Assembly: GCA_036265385.1 (NCBI GenBank)
Contig: DATAPD010000015.1
Span: 124,001 to 188,000, forward strand
From: DATAPD01 sp036265385
Lineage (GTDB): Bacteria > Acidobacteriota > Terriglobia > Terriglobales > Acidobacteriaceae
DNA length: 64,000 nt
Reading direction: 5' to 3'
Each line of letters opens with the position of its first letter. Position 1 is the first letter of the stretch. Positions 17,825-27,354 of the stretch are shown here, one piece after another. The position numbers were made by a program, and so were the translations under genes. Below the pieces are notes generated by a model. That model searched no databases and had not been told where the DNA came from. It saw nothing but the letters and a program-made list of their open reading frames with translations.

Positions 17825-18832
17825 ATGTCAGCGCATCAATCCCAGCTCGCTATCGGCGTCGATGTTGGAGGTACGAAAATCGCCGCCGGGATAGTTCGGT
17901 CTGATGGACAAATAGTCGCGCGCACACGCCAAGCAATGGTCGCCAATGGCACCGCTGCAGCGGGCTTCAGCGCGGTCGTAAACGCAATCAATATTGTGCG
18001 CGAGCAGGCACCATCAGAAGGAGATCCTTCCACGATCGAGGCGATTGGCATTTGCTCTCCCGGACCACTCGATCCACGAACTGGTACTGTGCTCAATCCG
18101 CCGAATCTTCCGTGCTGGCGTAACTTCCCGCTTGGCGAAAGCCTTGCCACGCGCTTCGGGCTTCCCGCTCGCGTAGACAACGATGCGAATGCCGCTGGTT
18201 CGGCAGAAGCCCTTTGGGGAGCCGGCCGAGGATATCGCAACGTCTTTTACGTCACCATCGGAACTGGCATCGGCACTGCCATTGTTCTAGACCAAAAAAT
18301 TCATCACGGACGCACCGGCGCCGCTGGAGAAGGTGGTCATCTCAGCATTGATCGCAACGGACCGCTTTGCGCATGTGGCAAGAAAGGTTGTATCGAGGCA
18401 TTCGCATCGGGTCCTGCAATCGCTAAACGAGCGAAGGCTCAATTGCGCGAGAACAACAAATCCGTGCTACTGCAGATTACGCAGGGCAAACCTGAAGATG
18501 TAACGAGTGAACTCGTGGGACAAGCTGCCCATGAAGGCGATGCCCTTTCTCTTGATGTCCTTCACAAAACGGACGATCTGCTTGCTTTTTGGTTGGGAAA
18601 CATCATCGATCTTTTGGAACCAGAAATTATTATTATTGGAGGAGGAGTTGGACAGATGCTGCAGTCGCACCTTCCTGATATTCAGGCACTTCTTCGGCGT
18701 TATTGTTTGAACCAGCGCTGCGCTGAAATTCCACTCGTGCCTGCGCAGTTTGCGCAAGACGCCGGGATCGCCGGCGCCGCTGCTCTCTGCTTCAGTTCTG
18801 ATTCGATGCCCGAGCAGATACTTCCACGATAA
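17825..18832 (+). CDS. ROK-family sugar kinase (glucokinase-like)
   Basis: A 335-residue cytoplasmic kinase. The N-terminal ATP motif VDVGGTKIAAGI, the sugar-binding and catalytic region VDNDANAAG (about residue 117), GTGIGTA and the zinc-binding CACGKKGCIE near residue 183 identify the ROK family. There is no N-terminal helix-turn-helix, so it is a kinase and not a repressor. Substrate is probably glucose, N-acetylglucosamine or a similar hexose. It is divergent from the damaged FucP-like transporter. The SD is weak. Confidence 0.9.
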   Translation: MSAHQSQLAIGVDVGGTKIAAGIVRSDGQIVARTRQAMVANGTAAAGFSAVVNAINIVREQAPSEGDPSTIEAIGICSPGPLDPRTGTVLNPPNLPCWRNFPLGESLATRFGLPARVDNDANAAGSAEALWGAGRGYRNVFYVTIGTGIGTAIVLDQKIHHGRTGAAGEGGHLSIDRNGPLCACGKKGCIEAFASGPAIAKRAKAQLRENNKSVLLQITQGKPEDVTSELVGQAAHEGDALSLDVLHKTDDLLAFWLGNIIDLLEPEIIIIGGGVGQMLQSHLPDIQALLRRYCLNQRCAEIPLVPAQFAQDAGIAGAAALCFSSDSMPEQILPR

Positions 18833-18837
18833 CGCTC

Positions 18838-20205
18838 TTAATCCCGCACGATTCGCGCCGTCATCTCTTCTGAAGGTTCTCCGCCGGCAACAGCTTGCGC
18901 AATGATCAACTGTCGTGCTTCTGTGCGGATCTTGGGCAGGTTCATTCCAAACAATGCAGCACCACCTATCGAAGCAAGAGCTCCAACCGCGACTGTCACA
19001 GGTGCGCCAAAGCGATCAGCCATTGCTCCCCCAAACAGAGCTCCAAAGGGAGCCATCCCCATGAACATCATCGAGTACAACGCCATGACGCGCCCACGCA
19101 GTTCGTCAGGCACCATCGTCTGGATTAGCGTGTTTGAACTCGCCATCTGCAACATCATGGAAAAACCAACAGGTAATAGCAGAATGGCAGATAACCAAAA
19201 TACTTTCGAAAACGCGAAAGCTAAGAGACTCACCCCGAAGCTTGCACACGTAATGACGATGAGCCGCCCAAGACCTTTTACCCCTGAACGCAACGCCAGC
19301 GTTAAAGCGCCGAGGAGCGCACCGATCCCGGTGAAACCCATCAGGATGCCCAAGCCTTTAGCTCCTCCGTGCAGAATGCGATCTGCAAAAAGTGGCATCA
19401 GAACTGTATAGGGCATAGCGACCAGGCTCACCAGACCCAGCAACAGCAGAAGCGCCCGAATCGGCCCCGTTCGACTGGCAAATCGAAAACCTTCCAGAAT
19501 GTCTTCGAAAGGAGACTCTGATTTCGAGCGTGGTGGACAGTGCACTCGCATCATCATGAGCCCAGCGATAACGGCAATGTAGCTCACGGCGTTCGCGAAA
19601 AAACACCAACCCTCGCCAATTTTCGCGACCAGAACTCCCGCAATCGCGGGACCGATGATGCGAGCTCCGTTGAACATTGAGGAGTTCAGCGCAATCGCAT
19701 TCATCAGATCTTCCTTGCCCACCATATCAACGAGAAAAGATTGGCGACCTGGGATGTCGAACGCATTGACGACGCCAAGCAAAGCCGCGAGGACGAAAAC
19801 TGGCCAGACGCGACCTTTCTGAATCCATCCCGTGAGCGTCAATACTGCGAGAAGAAACGCCAGAATCATCGAGGCGATTTGCGTGGCGATTACGATTCGT
19901 TGACGATTGAAACGGTCTGCCACTACACCGCCCAGCGGAGCCACCAGAAATACCGGAATCTGACTCGCAAAACCGACAGAACCTAACAGCAAGGACGAAT
20001 CAGTGATTCGGTACACCAGCCACGATTGCGCGACACTCTGCATCCAGGTGCCGACGAGAGAAATCAATTGACCGCCAAAAAAGAGCTGGAAGTTGCGATG
20101 ATGGAGGGCGCGCAGAGCACCGCTCCATCGACTACCTACGCCAGCCGAGATCGCACGAGACTCTATTTTTGTTTGGTCCTCGATAAGTTCCTTATTCTCG
20201 TTCAC
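18838..20205 (-). CDS. MFS transporter (DHA3/EntS-like exporter)
   Basis: A 455-residue membrane protein with about 11-12 hydrophobic helices and the major-facilitator loop motif GGVVADRFNRQR near residue 95. Family resemblance is to the MFS_3 group that exports siderophores and drugs (NFQLFFGGQLISLVGTWMQ at the start). It begins at a GTG. The stop codon lies 6 bases from the end of the convergent ROK gene. Substrate cannot be told from sequence. Confidence 0.88.
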   Translation of the reverse strand: MNENKELIEDQTKIESRAISAGVGSRWSGALRALHHRNFQLFFGGQLISLVGTWMQSVAQSWLVYRITDSSLLLGSVGFASQIPVFLVAPLGGVVADRFNRQRIVIATQIASMILAFLLAVLTLTGWIQKGRVWPVFVLAALLGVVNAFDIPGRQSFLVDMVGKEDLMNAIALNSSMFNGARIIGPAIAGVLVAKIGEGWCFFANAVSYIAVIAGLMMMRVHCPPRSKSESPFEDILEGFRFASRTGPIRALLLLLGLVSLVAMPYTVLMPLFADRILHGGAKGLGILMGFTGIGALLGALTLALRSGVKGLGRLIVITCASFGVSLLAFAFSKVFWLSAILLLPVGFSMMLQMASSNTLIQTMVPDELRGRVMALYSMMFMGMAPFGALFGGAMADRFGAPVTVAVGALASIGGAALFGMNLPKIRTEARQLIIAQAVAGGEPSEEMTARIVRD

Positions 20206-20454
20206 TTGTCCCGCCGACTTTTAGATGCGATCACTGGCTTCCAAGTCTCGAATGATGGTAGCGCACCGACAACAGAGCGCAAGGACATGTTTGGCTGCAG
20301 ACGCTTGATCTTCAGAGCTCTTCACTAATTTTTGACTTCCGCGAAGCTGCTGACTTGAGATAAAGTCATTGCTCCGCGTGGAACGTCACGCAGTTCTCCA
20401 TTGCTGCCATTTCGCGAAGCACCCGAGTCTTCGGATCTCGATGGGAGGTTCTCG

Positions 20455-20850
20455 ATGAGCACCGATCCAGTCCAAGTTGAACGTAGAGTGGCTTATCGAT
20501 TTGGTTGTCATGTTGCTATCGCGATTCGGGACGTGAATGCAGGAACCGAATTGGCCGGGTGCACCGAAAATGTCAGTATGCGTGGCGCCTACTTTTACAC
20601 CGAAGCTCCCCTTTGCGAGGGAACAGTGATCGAGGTCACTTTGACCTTGCCTTCCGAAATCACGCTCAGTGAGGAAATGAGAGTTCGCTGTCGCGCACGA
20701 GTCTTGCGAACCACACCAGCAGATGCAAAGAAGAAGCCCGGAACGGCAGTCCACTTTGAGAGCTTCGAATATCTCACGCCTTCAGCAAATGTAACTTCAA
20801 GCACTGCTTTCGAGCGACTCTCACCTTTACACGAGCACGTTACTCCGTAA
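20455..20850 (+). CDS. PilZ-domain protein
   Basis: A 131-residue protein consisting mainly of one PilZ domain, which in this family usually binds cyclic di-GMP. The start at 20455 is chosen because GGGAGG lies six bases upstream; the frame is open further to 20401. The domain keeps ERRVAYRF (an RxxxR-like motif) near the N-terminus and ENVSMRGAYF (the D/NxSxxG motif) near residue 42. No other domain. It could control motility or exopolysaccharide, but no such gene is adjacent. Confidence 0.8.
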   Translation: MSTDPVQVERRVAYRFGCHVAIAIRDVNAGTELAGCTENVSMRGAYFYTEAPLCEGTVIEVTLTLPSEITLSEEMRVRCRARVLRTTPADAKKKPGTAVHFESFEYLTPSANVTSSTAFERLSPLHEHVTP

Positions 20851-20851
20851 T

Positions 20852-21442
20852 TCAATTCTTTTTTGCCGGGGAAGCACCCGGCGATCCGTTCAGCCGTTCG
20901 ATGGATTTCCCCGCGTCTGCCGCGAACGGCCCGTCCGGCAGTATTCGAAGATAGGCTTCGTAATTCGCAAGCGCTTCGGCAACCGAACCAAGTTTCTCCT
21001 GACATTGTGCGGCACGGAAGGTTGCGACTGCATCATCTTGCTTGTAATAGAGGGCTTCTTTATACCGGTCGAGTGCCGCGCGATAGTTTTTTCGTTTGAA
21101 GTAAAAATCCCCCACCTCAACATCCTTCAACGCTTTTAATGGATTCCATGGGTGGAACTCCTGCACATCGTCCGTAGGCGGCTTGCCTTCGACTTCTTCC
21201 ATAGCGGAGGCACTGTTCGGATGAGTCTTCGCGTCGTCTTTCGGTGGACTGATATCAATCTTCGTGTCTCGACTGGAGCTTTCCTGTGCTTCCGCATTGC
21301 GGTCCGCTCGTCGGTCAGATTCAGCTTTTTCGGCGGGCTTACCTGATTCGTCTTGCTGAGCATGAGCCCGGCATGACGACCCCAAAATGCTAAGCGCCAC
21401 AAATGTTACAAGTATGAATATGAGCCAAAAACGCATCCTCAT
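20852..21442 (-). CDS. Secreted TPR-repeat protein
   Basis: A 196-residue protein beginning MRMRFWLIFILVTFVALS, a signal peptide with probable cleavage near AHA-QQ. The frame upstream to 21565 has no conserved start. Residues about 30-100 are charged and low-complexity. Residues about 115-185 hold two TPR-like helical pairs (VEVGDFYFKRKNYRAALDRY; FRAAQCQEKLGSVAEALANY). The plan is like BamD/YbgF-type envelope proteins. It is convergent with the PilZ gene, one base apart. Function not clear. Confidence 0.7.
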   Translation of the reverse strand: MRMRFWLIFILVTFVALSILGSSCRAHAQQDESGKPAEKAESDRRADRNAEAQESSSRDTKIDISPPKDDAKTHPNSASAMEEVEGKPPTDDVQEFHPWNPLKALKDVEVGDFYFKRKNYRAALDRYKEALYYKQDDAVATFRAAQCQEKLGSVAEALANYEAYLRILPDGPFAADAGKSIERLNGSPGASPAKKN

Positions 21443-21795
21443 AATTGTATCGCCCACAAGAGCCTGAAGGTCGATTCTCGCTTCGGCCGAATTAACCGCA
21501 CAAATCAGAACACAATTGTGGGATGCAAGATTGTGTGTGGACGCCAGCTCCAAGCGAACTAGCAACTTTCGGTTGCCTTTATGTTTTGACGCCGTCTATA
21601 CCCCAGGTATCTTGCGGCACTCCAAGATTCCTCCCATCACGGAAGCGGAGCACGCAAGCGACTTACGGCTGGTTCGGTCCATGTCCGGTCCAGCCGGCTT
21701 TTATTCCTGAGTGATTTCGGCTTTAAAAAAATACAGGCCACTCTGGGGGGAGCGGCCTGCTTGGCGAAGTCCTCCGGGGAGGAGGGAGAAAACTT
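21443..21795. other. Non-coding stretch
   Basis: Between the TPR gene and the Pal-like gene, both on the minus strand. It contains the Pal-like gene's terminator (21723-21759) and otherwise nothing I can assign. Confidence 0.5.
21723..21759 (-). terminator. Rho-independent terminator of the Pal-like gene
   Basis: On the minus strand a 10-base stem CAGGCCGCTC / GAGTGGCCTG (one G-T pair) with a six-base C-rich loop is followed at once by TATTTTTTT. It lies 37 bases after the stop codon of the OmpA/Pal gene. Confidence 0.88.
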
Positions 21796-22560
21796 TTACA
21801 TCGAAGATGGCGGCTGCGTTGCCGGAGGTGCCGAGTTCGCTGGCGCTTCCGCAGGAGCTGCAGCTGGCGTCGATGCACCGGCGGTCGTGTTTGTCATCAA
21901 GCGAACATCAACGCGACGGTTCTTGGCACGCCCGTCGGCGGTTTTGTTCGTCTCAACCGGCTTGTCCTTGCCCAGACCGATCAGATAAATCTTGTGGGCG
22001 GGAACGTTGTGCTGCGAAGCCAGGTATTGAATGACGGCGTCCGCACGGCGCTCGCTCAAGTTGTAGTTATAGTCTGAGCTGCCTACGGAGTCGGTGCCAC
22101 CCTCGACGGTCAGAATGTAGCCCTTCGCGTTCTGGATGTCGTTCGCAAGCTGATCCAGGGCTTCCTTGGCCTTCTTCGTCAGATTGTCTTTGTTGAAACC
22201 GAAGTGAACCGATGTCTCGGCAATTGGCTTGTAATTGTCGAGGTTCGCAACTGCATTGCTGAGAGTATCAACGCGATGGACAGCATTATTCGCGAGAGTC
22301 TGAGCTTCGTCGGCGCTCTTTCCAGCAGCCAGGGCCTTCGTATCCACATCCGCTGCCTTTGCTTGTACAGCCTGGATGCCAGCCTGCGCCCGCGAATCTA
22401 CGTCCTTGATCTCTTTCGAGTTCTTCGCGGTCATATCGTCCAGCTCGTTGGTCTTGTTGATCAGGGGCGTTGTTTCCTGACGGACATAGTTCTTGGTGCT
22501 GCAACCCACGGTCGCAAACATACCAGCTACCAGAACCAAAATTAACGAAGTGCGGTTCAT
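21796..22560 (-). CDS. OmpA/Pal-family peptidoglycan-binding lipoprotein
   Basis: A 254-residue outer-membrane lipoprotein. The start at 22560 (MNRTSLILVLVAGMFATVGC) is preferred over 22617 because AAGGAG precedes it and it gives a proper lipoprotein signal with the acylated Cys near residue 20. Residues about 30-115 are an Ala/Asp/Lys coiled coil resembling Lpp. Residues about 120-220 are an OmpA-C domain (VHFGFNKDNLT, NLSERRADAVIQYL, NRRVDVRL) that binds peptidoglycan. The tail is Ala/Pro-rich. It is single-gene, with its own terminator. The lack of tolB/tolR neighbours means it may not be the Tol-system Pal itself. Confidence 0.86.
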   Translation of the reverse strand: MNRTSLILVLVAGMFATVGCSTKNYVRQETTPLINKTNELDDMTAKNSKEIKDVDSRAQAGIQAVQAKAADVDTKALAAGKSADEAQTLANNAVHRVDTLSNAVANLDNYKPIAETSVHFGFNKDNLTKKAKEALDQLANDIQNAKGYILTVEGGTDSVGSSDYNYNLSERRADAVIQYLASQHNVPAHKIYLIGLGKDKPVETNKTADGRAKNRRVDVRLMTNTTAGASTPAAAPAEAPANSAPPATQPPSSM

Positions 22561-22902
22561 CGTAAGGGAGCTCCTTGTCGTTATCATCATCGATCTCGTA
22601 TTTGTCGAAGCGATCATGCCTGGGACCTGAAAACAACGCTCTTGATTAATGCAAGGGTCATGCCAATCACTCGCGCAGATTAGTAGGGTTATCCGGCTTG
22701 TCTTCAGCTACTTAGGGACTGTGCAACAAAGCTCATCTTTGCCCTGTCGAGCAAAGCCGCTACGAACAATAGAAAATTTATACGGTAATGAACGCCAGAG
22801 AAGGCATTAAGGATTGTGCGGAAGCACTGAACATCTGGGACGGCAAAATCGGACGGAGGAGCAGGTTCGCAACCTCCGCCCGGTTTACTGCCGATTGCCT
22901 GC
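22561..22902. other. Non-coding stretch
   Basis: Between two minus-strand genes. It holds the Pal-like gene's promoter region and, near the far end, a terminator-like hairpin (22846-22883). Nothing else is recognised. Confidence 0.45.
22846..22883 (-). terminator. Probable terminator hairpin
   Basis: On the minus strand CGGGCGGAGG and CCTCCGTCCG pair (one G-T) around a 13-base loop, followed by ATTTT. It lies 20 bases after the stop of the small secreted protein. The short T tract makes it weaker than the one at 21723. Confidence 0.6.
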
Positions 22903-23316
22903 TTACTTCTGCAAGCGATCGAAATTCTTCTGAAACTCGGTGACTAACGGAGTTTCGTTCTTCTCCAGTCCGCCTCGCCCCATTGTTCTCCACATATAGG
23001 TCGAGCGCGGCCATTGATGCGCGTCGTAGACGGCCAGAAGATCTTCAGAAGGCCGCGCCTGTACCATCAATACGACGTCGGCATCTTCGGGGCGGTATAC
23101 CACCACCAACTTGCCCCATTTCTGAATTGAATCTTGGACGTTAGCAATCGCCTGTCTGTCCTCTGGCAATAGAGACGGATTGTACTGACCGCCGTCATAG
23201 CTTGTGACATAGACAAATCGCGCATTTGCGATGGTGCCCGGAAAAACCATGGGAGCGGCCATCGCCGAGATGCCAAACAGGCACACGACAAGCGCACTAA
23301 GTAGCAGCTTTTTCAT
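22903..23316 (-). CDS. Small secreted protein of unknown function
   Basis: A 137-residue protein with a clear signal peptide (MKKLLLSALVVCLFGISAMA, cleavage before APM). The second ATG is used because GGAG is six bases before it. The mature part contains VYVTSYDGGQYNPSLLPEDRQA, then KWGKLVVVYRPEDADVVLMV, a pattern seen in short periplasmic proteins of acidobacteria. No catalytic motif. Family not recognised. Confidence 0.68.
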   Translation of the reverse strand: MKKLLLSALVVCLFGISAMAAPMVFPGTIANARFVYVTSYDGGQYNPSLLPEDRQAIANVQDSIQKWGKLVVVYRPEDADVVLMVQARPSEDLLAVYDAHQWPRSTYMWRTMGRGGLEKNETPLVTEFQKNFDRLQK

Positions 23317-23391
23317 ACATTTCTCCAATTTTTCCTATGCAATTTAGATGCAGACTCACGCCACCGAGATGCAGGGCCTCGGTACGGTGGC

Positions 23392-25434
23392 CTACATGAC
23401 TGGAGGCACAGTGATTCCCAGCATCGCGAGCGCTCGTGTCAGCTCTCGCCGCACGATGGCAGCAGAGGCGAGTAGAAACGAGCGTCGGCCTTGGTCCGCT
23501 TCGCTGAGTATCGGGTGCCGATGGTAGAAAGTGTTGAAATTCTGGGCTAACTGAAACGCGTGTTTAGCCAGATAAGCGGGTTCCTTTGTCGCGATGCATT
23601 GCTCCACTATATGACTCGTCTTAGCCGCGGCTAACCAGAGTTCCCAGATTTCGTTTGTGTTTTCGCCTGAAAGATAATGGCTGAAATTGATGTCGGGAAT
23701 TACCAACGCGTCAGGGTCGTATCCGCCCTTTCGGAAAATATTGGTTGCACGCACCACGGCGTATTGGGCATAGGGGCCAGTCTCTCCTTCGAAGCTCAAA
23801 GCATCTTTGAAATCGAAGGCAATCACGGAAGGTTTTGTGTACTTCAGCATGAAATAACGAAGAGCTCCAATCGCAATCTGTTTCGCGATCGTGATGCGCT
23901 CCTCTTCCGGAAGCTCTGGGTGCCGTGCATCAACTTCCATCTTGGCTGAAGTGATGAGAGCATCGAGCAAGTCATCAGCCTTCACCCCGAAACCCTTCCG
24001 ACCTGAGACTTCGATGTACGCTTTGTTTTTGTCTTCTTCCGATAGCGAATAGCCCAGCTCAGCGGCGCATCGCGGAGTTAATGCAACCATCTCATACGAA
24101 AAGTGCGTGTAGTGATCAGCCTGTTCGTTATAGCCCAGACCTCGCAGGGCTTCGATTACGGTGTTCTGCGCTTCTGCTTGGCGTGCATCGATGACGTTGT
24201 AGATCTCGCTCACATCTCCGAAATGAGGGTGATCTGCTTCGCCATGATCGGACGAAATCCAGCACTGGTGTTGATTCGGATAGAGGTAGAACTTCCGATA
24301 TCCGAAATCGAGTCCGAGAAGACCGAATTTCCAGAGGTGATATGCAATATCTTTCCCCACGTATCCAACCGTTCCGTTGGATCGCACAATGACTTTCTGA
24401 TCTTCCTCGGAGAGCTTCTCCCGATCTTCTTTTTCCTCATCCGTCAGCGGCTTTTGGCTCGTTCCGGCGCGCTTCATCACCCAGCAGCCTTTGTTTTTTC
24501 CTTCTGTTTCGTAAAACAGAACTCCGCCAGCTTTTAGTTTCTCGAAAGCTGCATTCCAGAAATGCAAATGAAGAATCTCGCTCTCCCGCGGCAGGAAATC
24601 GTATTCAATGTCAATCCGATCCATCGTCTCGAGGTGTCGTCTCAGCACAGCTCTTGAGATCAGATCTGCAATCGATGCTGTTTCATTTCCACCCGATTCG
24701 ATTTCGTGAAGAGTTTTCAATCGGATTTGCAGATTTTGCTTGTCCTTCTCGTACCACCGCGAAACCTGCGCATAGAGGTCCCAACAGTAAAAATCGAACT
24801 TTGGCTCGAGCGTGAGCGACTCAATATCGGATCTTGTTTTCTTCTCAAGGTAAAGAAAACCAACGACGACATCCGCGACCTGCACTCCGGTGTTGTCGAT
24901 GTAGTTCTGGACGTCCACTCCCCTTCCTGCGAAGCGCAATAATCTAACGAACGTGTCTCCCAGAATTGCGTTCCGAAGATGCCCTATATGCGCTGCCTTG
25001 TTGGGATTGATACTCGAGTGTTCAACCAAAATTTTGCCCGCCCGAGAAGTGGTTTGCGGTTTTTCGTCCGCCGCAAGCGCCCGCGCGAACTTGCCTCGAT
25101 CCACTCGTGCGTTGATGTAGCCGGCACCTGCAACTTCTAACTTCTCGAATCCCTCGACCTGCCCAATTCCCGAGACGATTTCCTCCGCAATCTTCCGTGG
25201 TGCCTTGCGCAGTTTCTTAGCCAACTCAAAAGCAAGCGGCAGGGCGTACTCGCCAAGTTCCACCTTGGGTGGTTGCTCGACCGCAAACCTTTCCAATTCG
25301 ATCTGGTACGTCTGGCGGACGAATTCCTGGATGGAATGGACAAGCCGGTGCTGCAGGTATCGATACAAGGGTCCCTCTAACTGATTGATTAAGCTGACGA
25401 TTGTAGCAGGGCCATGGTTTGACGCATGTGACAT
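23392..25434 (-). CDS. argS: Arginyl-tRNA synthetase
   Basis: Charges tRNA-Arg. The 680-residue protein has the N-terminal Add1 domain (PKVELGEYALPLAFELAK), the class I HIGH signature (NPNKAAHIGHLRN) near residue 145, YIDNTGVQ, the KMSKS-equivalent VSGRKGFGVK near residue 480, and a C-terminal anticodon-binding domain. It is longer than the typical 560-600 residues, mainly through insertions in the catalytic half (EEKEDREKLSEEDQK, near residue 325). A 164-base divergent promoter region separates it from larC. Confidence 0.95.
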   Translation of the reverse strand: MSHASNHGPATIVSLINQLEGPLYRYLQHRLVHSIQEFVRQTYQIELERFAVEQPPKVELGEYALPLAFELAKKLRKAPRKIAEEIVSGIGQVEGFEKLEVAGAGYINARVDRGKFARALAADEKPQTTSRAGKILVEHSSINPNKAAHIGHLRNAILGDTFVRLLRFAGRGVDVQNYIDNTGVQVADVVVGFLYLEKKTRSDIESLTLEPKFDFYCWDLYAQVSRWYEKDKQNLQIRLKTLHEIESGGNETASIADLISRAVLRRHLETMDRIDIEYDFLPRESEILHLHFWNAAFEKLKAGGVLFYETEGKNKGCWVMKRAGTSQKPLTDEEKEDREKLSEEDQKVIVRSNGTVGYVGKDIAYHLWKFGLLGLDFGYRKFYLYPNQHQCWISSDHGEADHPHFGDVSEIYNVIDARQAEAQNTVIEALRGLGYNEQADHYTHFSYEMVALTPRCAAELGYSLSEEDKNKAYIEVSGRKGFGVKADDLLDALITSAKMEVDARHPELPEEERITIAKQIAIGALRYFMLKYTKPSVIAFDFKDALSFEGETGPYAQYAVVRATNIFRKGGYDPDALVIPDINFSHYLSGENTNEIWELWLAAAKTSHIVEQCIATKEPAYLAKHAFQLAQNFNTFYHRHPILSEADQGRRSFLLASAAIVRRELTRALAMLGITVPPVM

Positions 25435-25598
25435 GCTTCCCTATGATGAAAAATTAGACTTTGCTCGCGGAGCCTGTTGTTAAGTACGTGTTTTGGCTCG
25501 CAACTAACGGCCAATAACCAACAAAAGTTCCGATGCGCGCTCACTAGTACTGACGCGTGTATTCAGTACTTGCGCGTACGAGCGACGACTGAACCTTT

Positions 25599-26870
25599 AT
25601 GCGGATTGCTTACCTCGATTGCTCGTCCGGAATTAGCGGCGACATGTTTCTAGGAGCGCTCATCGATGCTGGTGTGCCCGCAAAGCTCTTCGAAGAGACC
25701 ATTGCAGCTCTGCACATTGACGCGCAACTCAAGATCGAAAAAGTAATGCGCGCAGGCATCGCGGCTACCAAGGTCGATGTGTTTGCGCACGGGGAAAAGG
25801 ACCTGCCGCGAGAAGTTTATTGGGAGCAGCGGAACGCCGTTGCGGCCGCTCCTCACCGCCATGATCATCATCACGAGCAGCACGACCACGGTCGTGGGTT
25901 GAACGAAATTCGAGATCTGATCGCTTCAGCTACGATCGATGCTTCCGCTAAAGAACTTGCAAAATCAATGTTTGAATCACTTGGAGCGGCCGAAGCAAAG
26001 ATTCATAACACTTCTGTCAACGAAATCCATTTCCATGAAGTGGGAGCGGTGGATGCTATCGTAGACATTGTCTGTGCCGCAGTTGGATCAAAAGCTCTCG
26101 GAGTCGATCACTGGGTGTGTTCGCACTTAAACGTGGGGGGCGGCACAGTCCAGTGTACCCACGGAACACTTCCGGTTCCCGCACCTGCAGTGGTTGAACT
26201 TCTAACCGGCGCTCCGGTTTACTCCTCTGGACTGAAGGTGGAACTAGTCACGCCAACCGGAGCTGCTATAGTCAAGACCCTTGTCGCCACCTTCGCGTCC
26301 TTCCCTGCAATGCAGATTGAGAAGAGCGGTTATGGCGCAGGGTCACGTGACTTCCCTGCTCAGCCGAATGTCTTGCGGCTCACCATCGGGAAATCGGATT
26401 CAATCATTGCCGAAAAAACTACACAGGAAACGATTACAGTCCTCGAAGCGAACCTGGATGACTTGAGCCCGCAAGTGATCGGCTACACCCTTGAACGCCT
26501 CATCGCCGAGGGAGCACTCGATGCCTTCGGCACACCGGTCCACATGAAAAAGAGCCGTCCTGGTATCCAGTTAACGGTTCTTTGCCACGATCAGGATGCA
26601 GACCGTTTGACCCAGCTCATATTTACCGAGACCTCCACAATCGGAGTTCGCCGACGCCGCGAAAGCCGGTGCGTTTTGAAGCGCAAGCATGTAACTGTCT
26701 CGACTCAATGGGGCGACGTGCGTGTCAAGATCGCGAGCATGAACGGTACTGTTACGAACTACACGCCCGAGTACGAAGATTGCCGACGGATCGCCAGCGA
26801 ACATCATGTGCCCCTAAAAACCGTCATGCAGGAAGCAGCACAGGCATATGTGGCAAGGAGAGAACAATGA
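25599..26870 (+). CDS. larC: LarC nickel-insertion protein
   Basis: Inserts nickel into the pyridinium bisthiocarboxylate mononucleotide to make the nickel-pincer cofactor of lactate racemase-type enzymes. The 423-residue protein starts MRIAYLDCSSGISGDMFLGAL, the LarC hallmark, and keeps NEIHFHEVGAVDAIVDIV and the C-terminal LEANLDDLSPQ domain. Residues about 85-100 are an exposed histidine-rich run (HRHDHHHEQHDHGRG), probably nickel binding. It is a single frame, unlike the frameshifted larC1/larC2 of some lactobacilli. No larA, larB or larE is nearby. Confidence 0.93.
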   Translation: MRIAYLDCSSGISGDMFLGALIDAGVPAKLFEETIAALHIDAQLKIEKVMRAGIAATKVDVFAHGEKDLPREVYWEQRNAVAAAPHRHDHHHEQHDHGRGLNEIRDLIASATIDASAKELAKSMFESLGAAEAKIHNTSVNEIHFHEVGAVDAIVDIVCAAVGSKALGVDHWVCSHLNVGGGTVQCTHGTLPVPAPAVVELLTGAPVYSSGLKVELVTPTGAAIVKTLVATFASFPAMQIEKSGYGAGSRDFPAQPNVLRLTIGKSDSIIAEKTTQETITVLEANLDDLSPQVIGYTLERLIAEGALDAFGTPVHMKKSRPGIQLTVLCHDQDADRLTQLIFTETSTIGVRRRRESRCVLKRKHVTVSTQWGDVRVKIASMNGTVTNYTPEYEDCRRIASEHHVPLKTVMQEAAQAYVARREQ

Positions 26871-27346
26871 GCCAGCGGATCACTTTGTTGCAACGAGCAT
26901 TGGAACTCGTCCCAAGTCGCTTGTCCGCGATTTCCAATGAACACGCTGCAACGCGTTCCGGCGAATCCAAATGGTCCCCAAAAGAAGAACTCGGGCACCT
27001 GCTCGATTCCGCATGCAACAACCACCAGCGGATCGTCCGTGCCGTGCTGCAAGAAAATCCAGCAATGCCCGGCTACGAGCAACGTGCTTGGGTCGAAATG
27101 CACGGATACCAGCAACGTGACTGGCAGGAACTGATCGAACTCTGGGCTGCCCTGAACCGGCAATTATTGGCTGCAGCTAGTGGGGTACCCGCAGCAGCAT
27201 GGACCCGATTTTTAACAGTAGCAACTTCCCAACCGGTTACCTTGCAGTTCGTGTTTGAGGACTACCTTGACCACATGTTCCACCATCTCGAACACATTGG
27301 AATCGAAATAACAGATCTTAGGACTGTCACAGCAGCAGCCGACTGA
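26867..27346 (+). CDS. DinB-superfamily protein
   Basis: A 159-residue four-helix-bundle protein of the DinB/YfiT-like group. These typically use three His as metal ligands and act as thiol transferases or unknown hydrolases. Start is the ATG of an ATGA overlap with larC, so the longer frame upstream is an artefact. Candidate metal ligands are LGHLLD (residue about 45) and DHMFHHLEH (about 135-143). Coupled with larC and 8 bases before metG. Confidence 0.82.
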   Translation: MSQRITLLQRALELVPSRLSAISNEHAATRSGESKWSPKEELGHLLDSACNNHQRIVRAVLQENPAMPGYEQRAWVEMHGYQQRDWQELIELWAALNRQLLAAASGVPAAAWTRFLTVATSQPVTLQFVFEDYLDHMFHHLEHIGIEITDLRTVTAAAD

Positions 27347-27354
27347 ACCATCAA

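Noticed and set aside
26582..26866. Upstream extension of the DinB gene
   Set aside because: It lies inside larC in another frame; the ATGA overlap gives the natural start.
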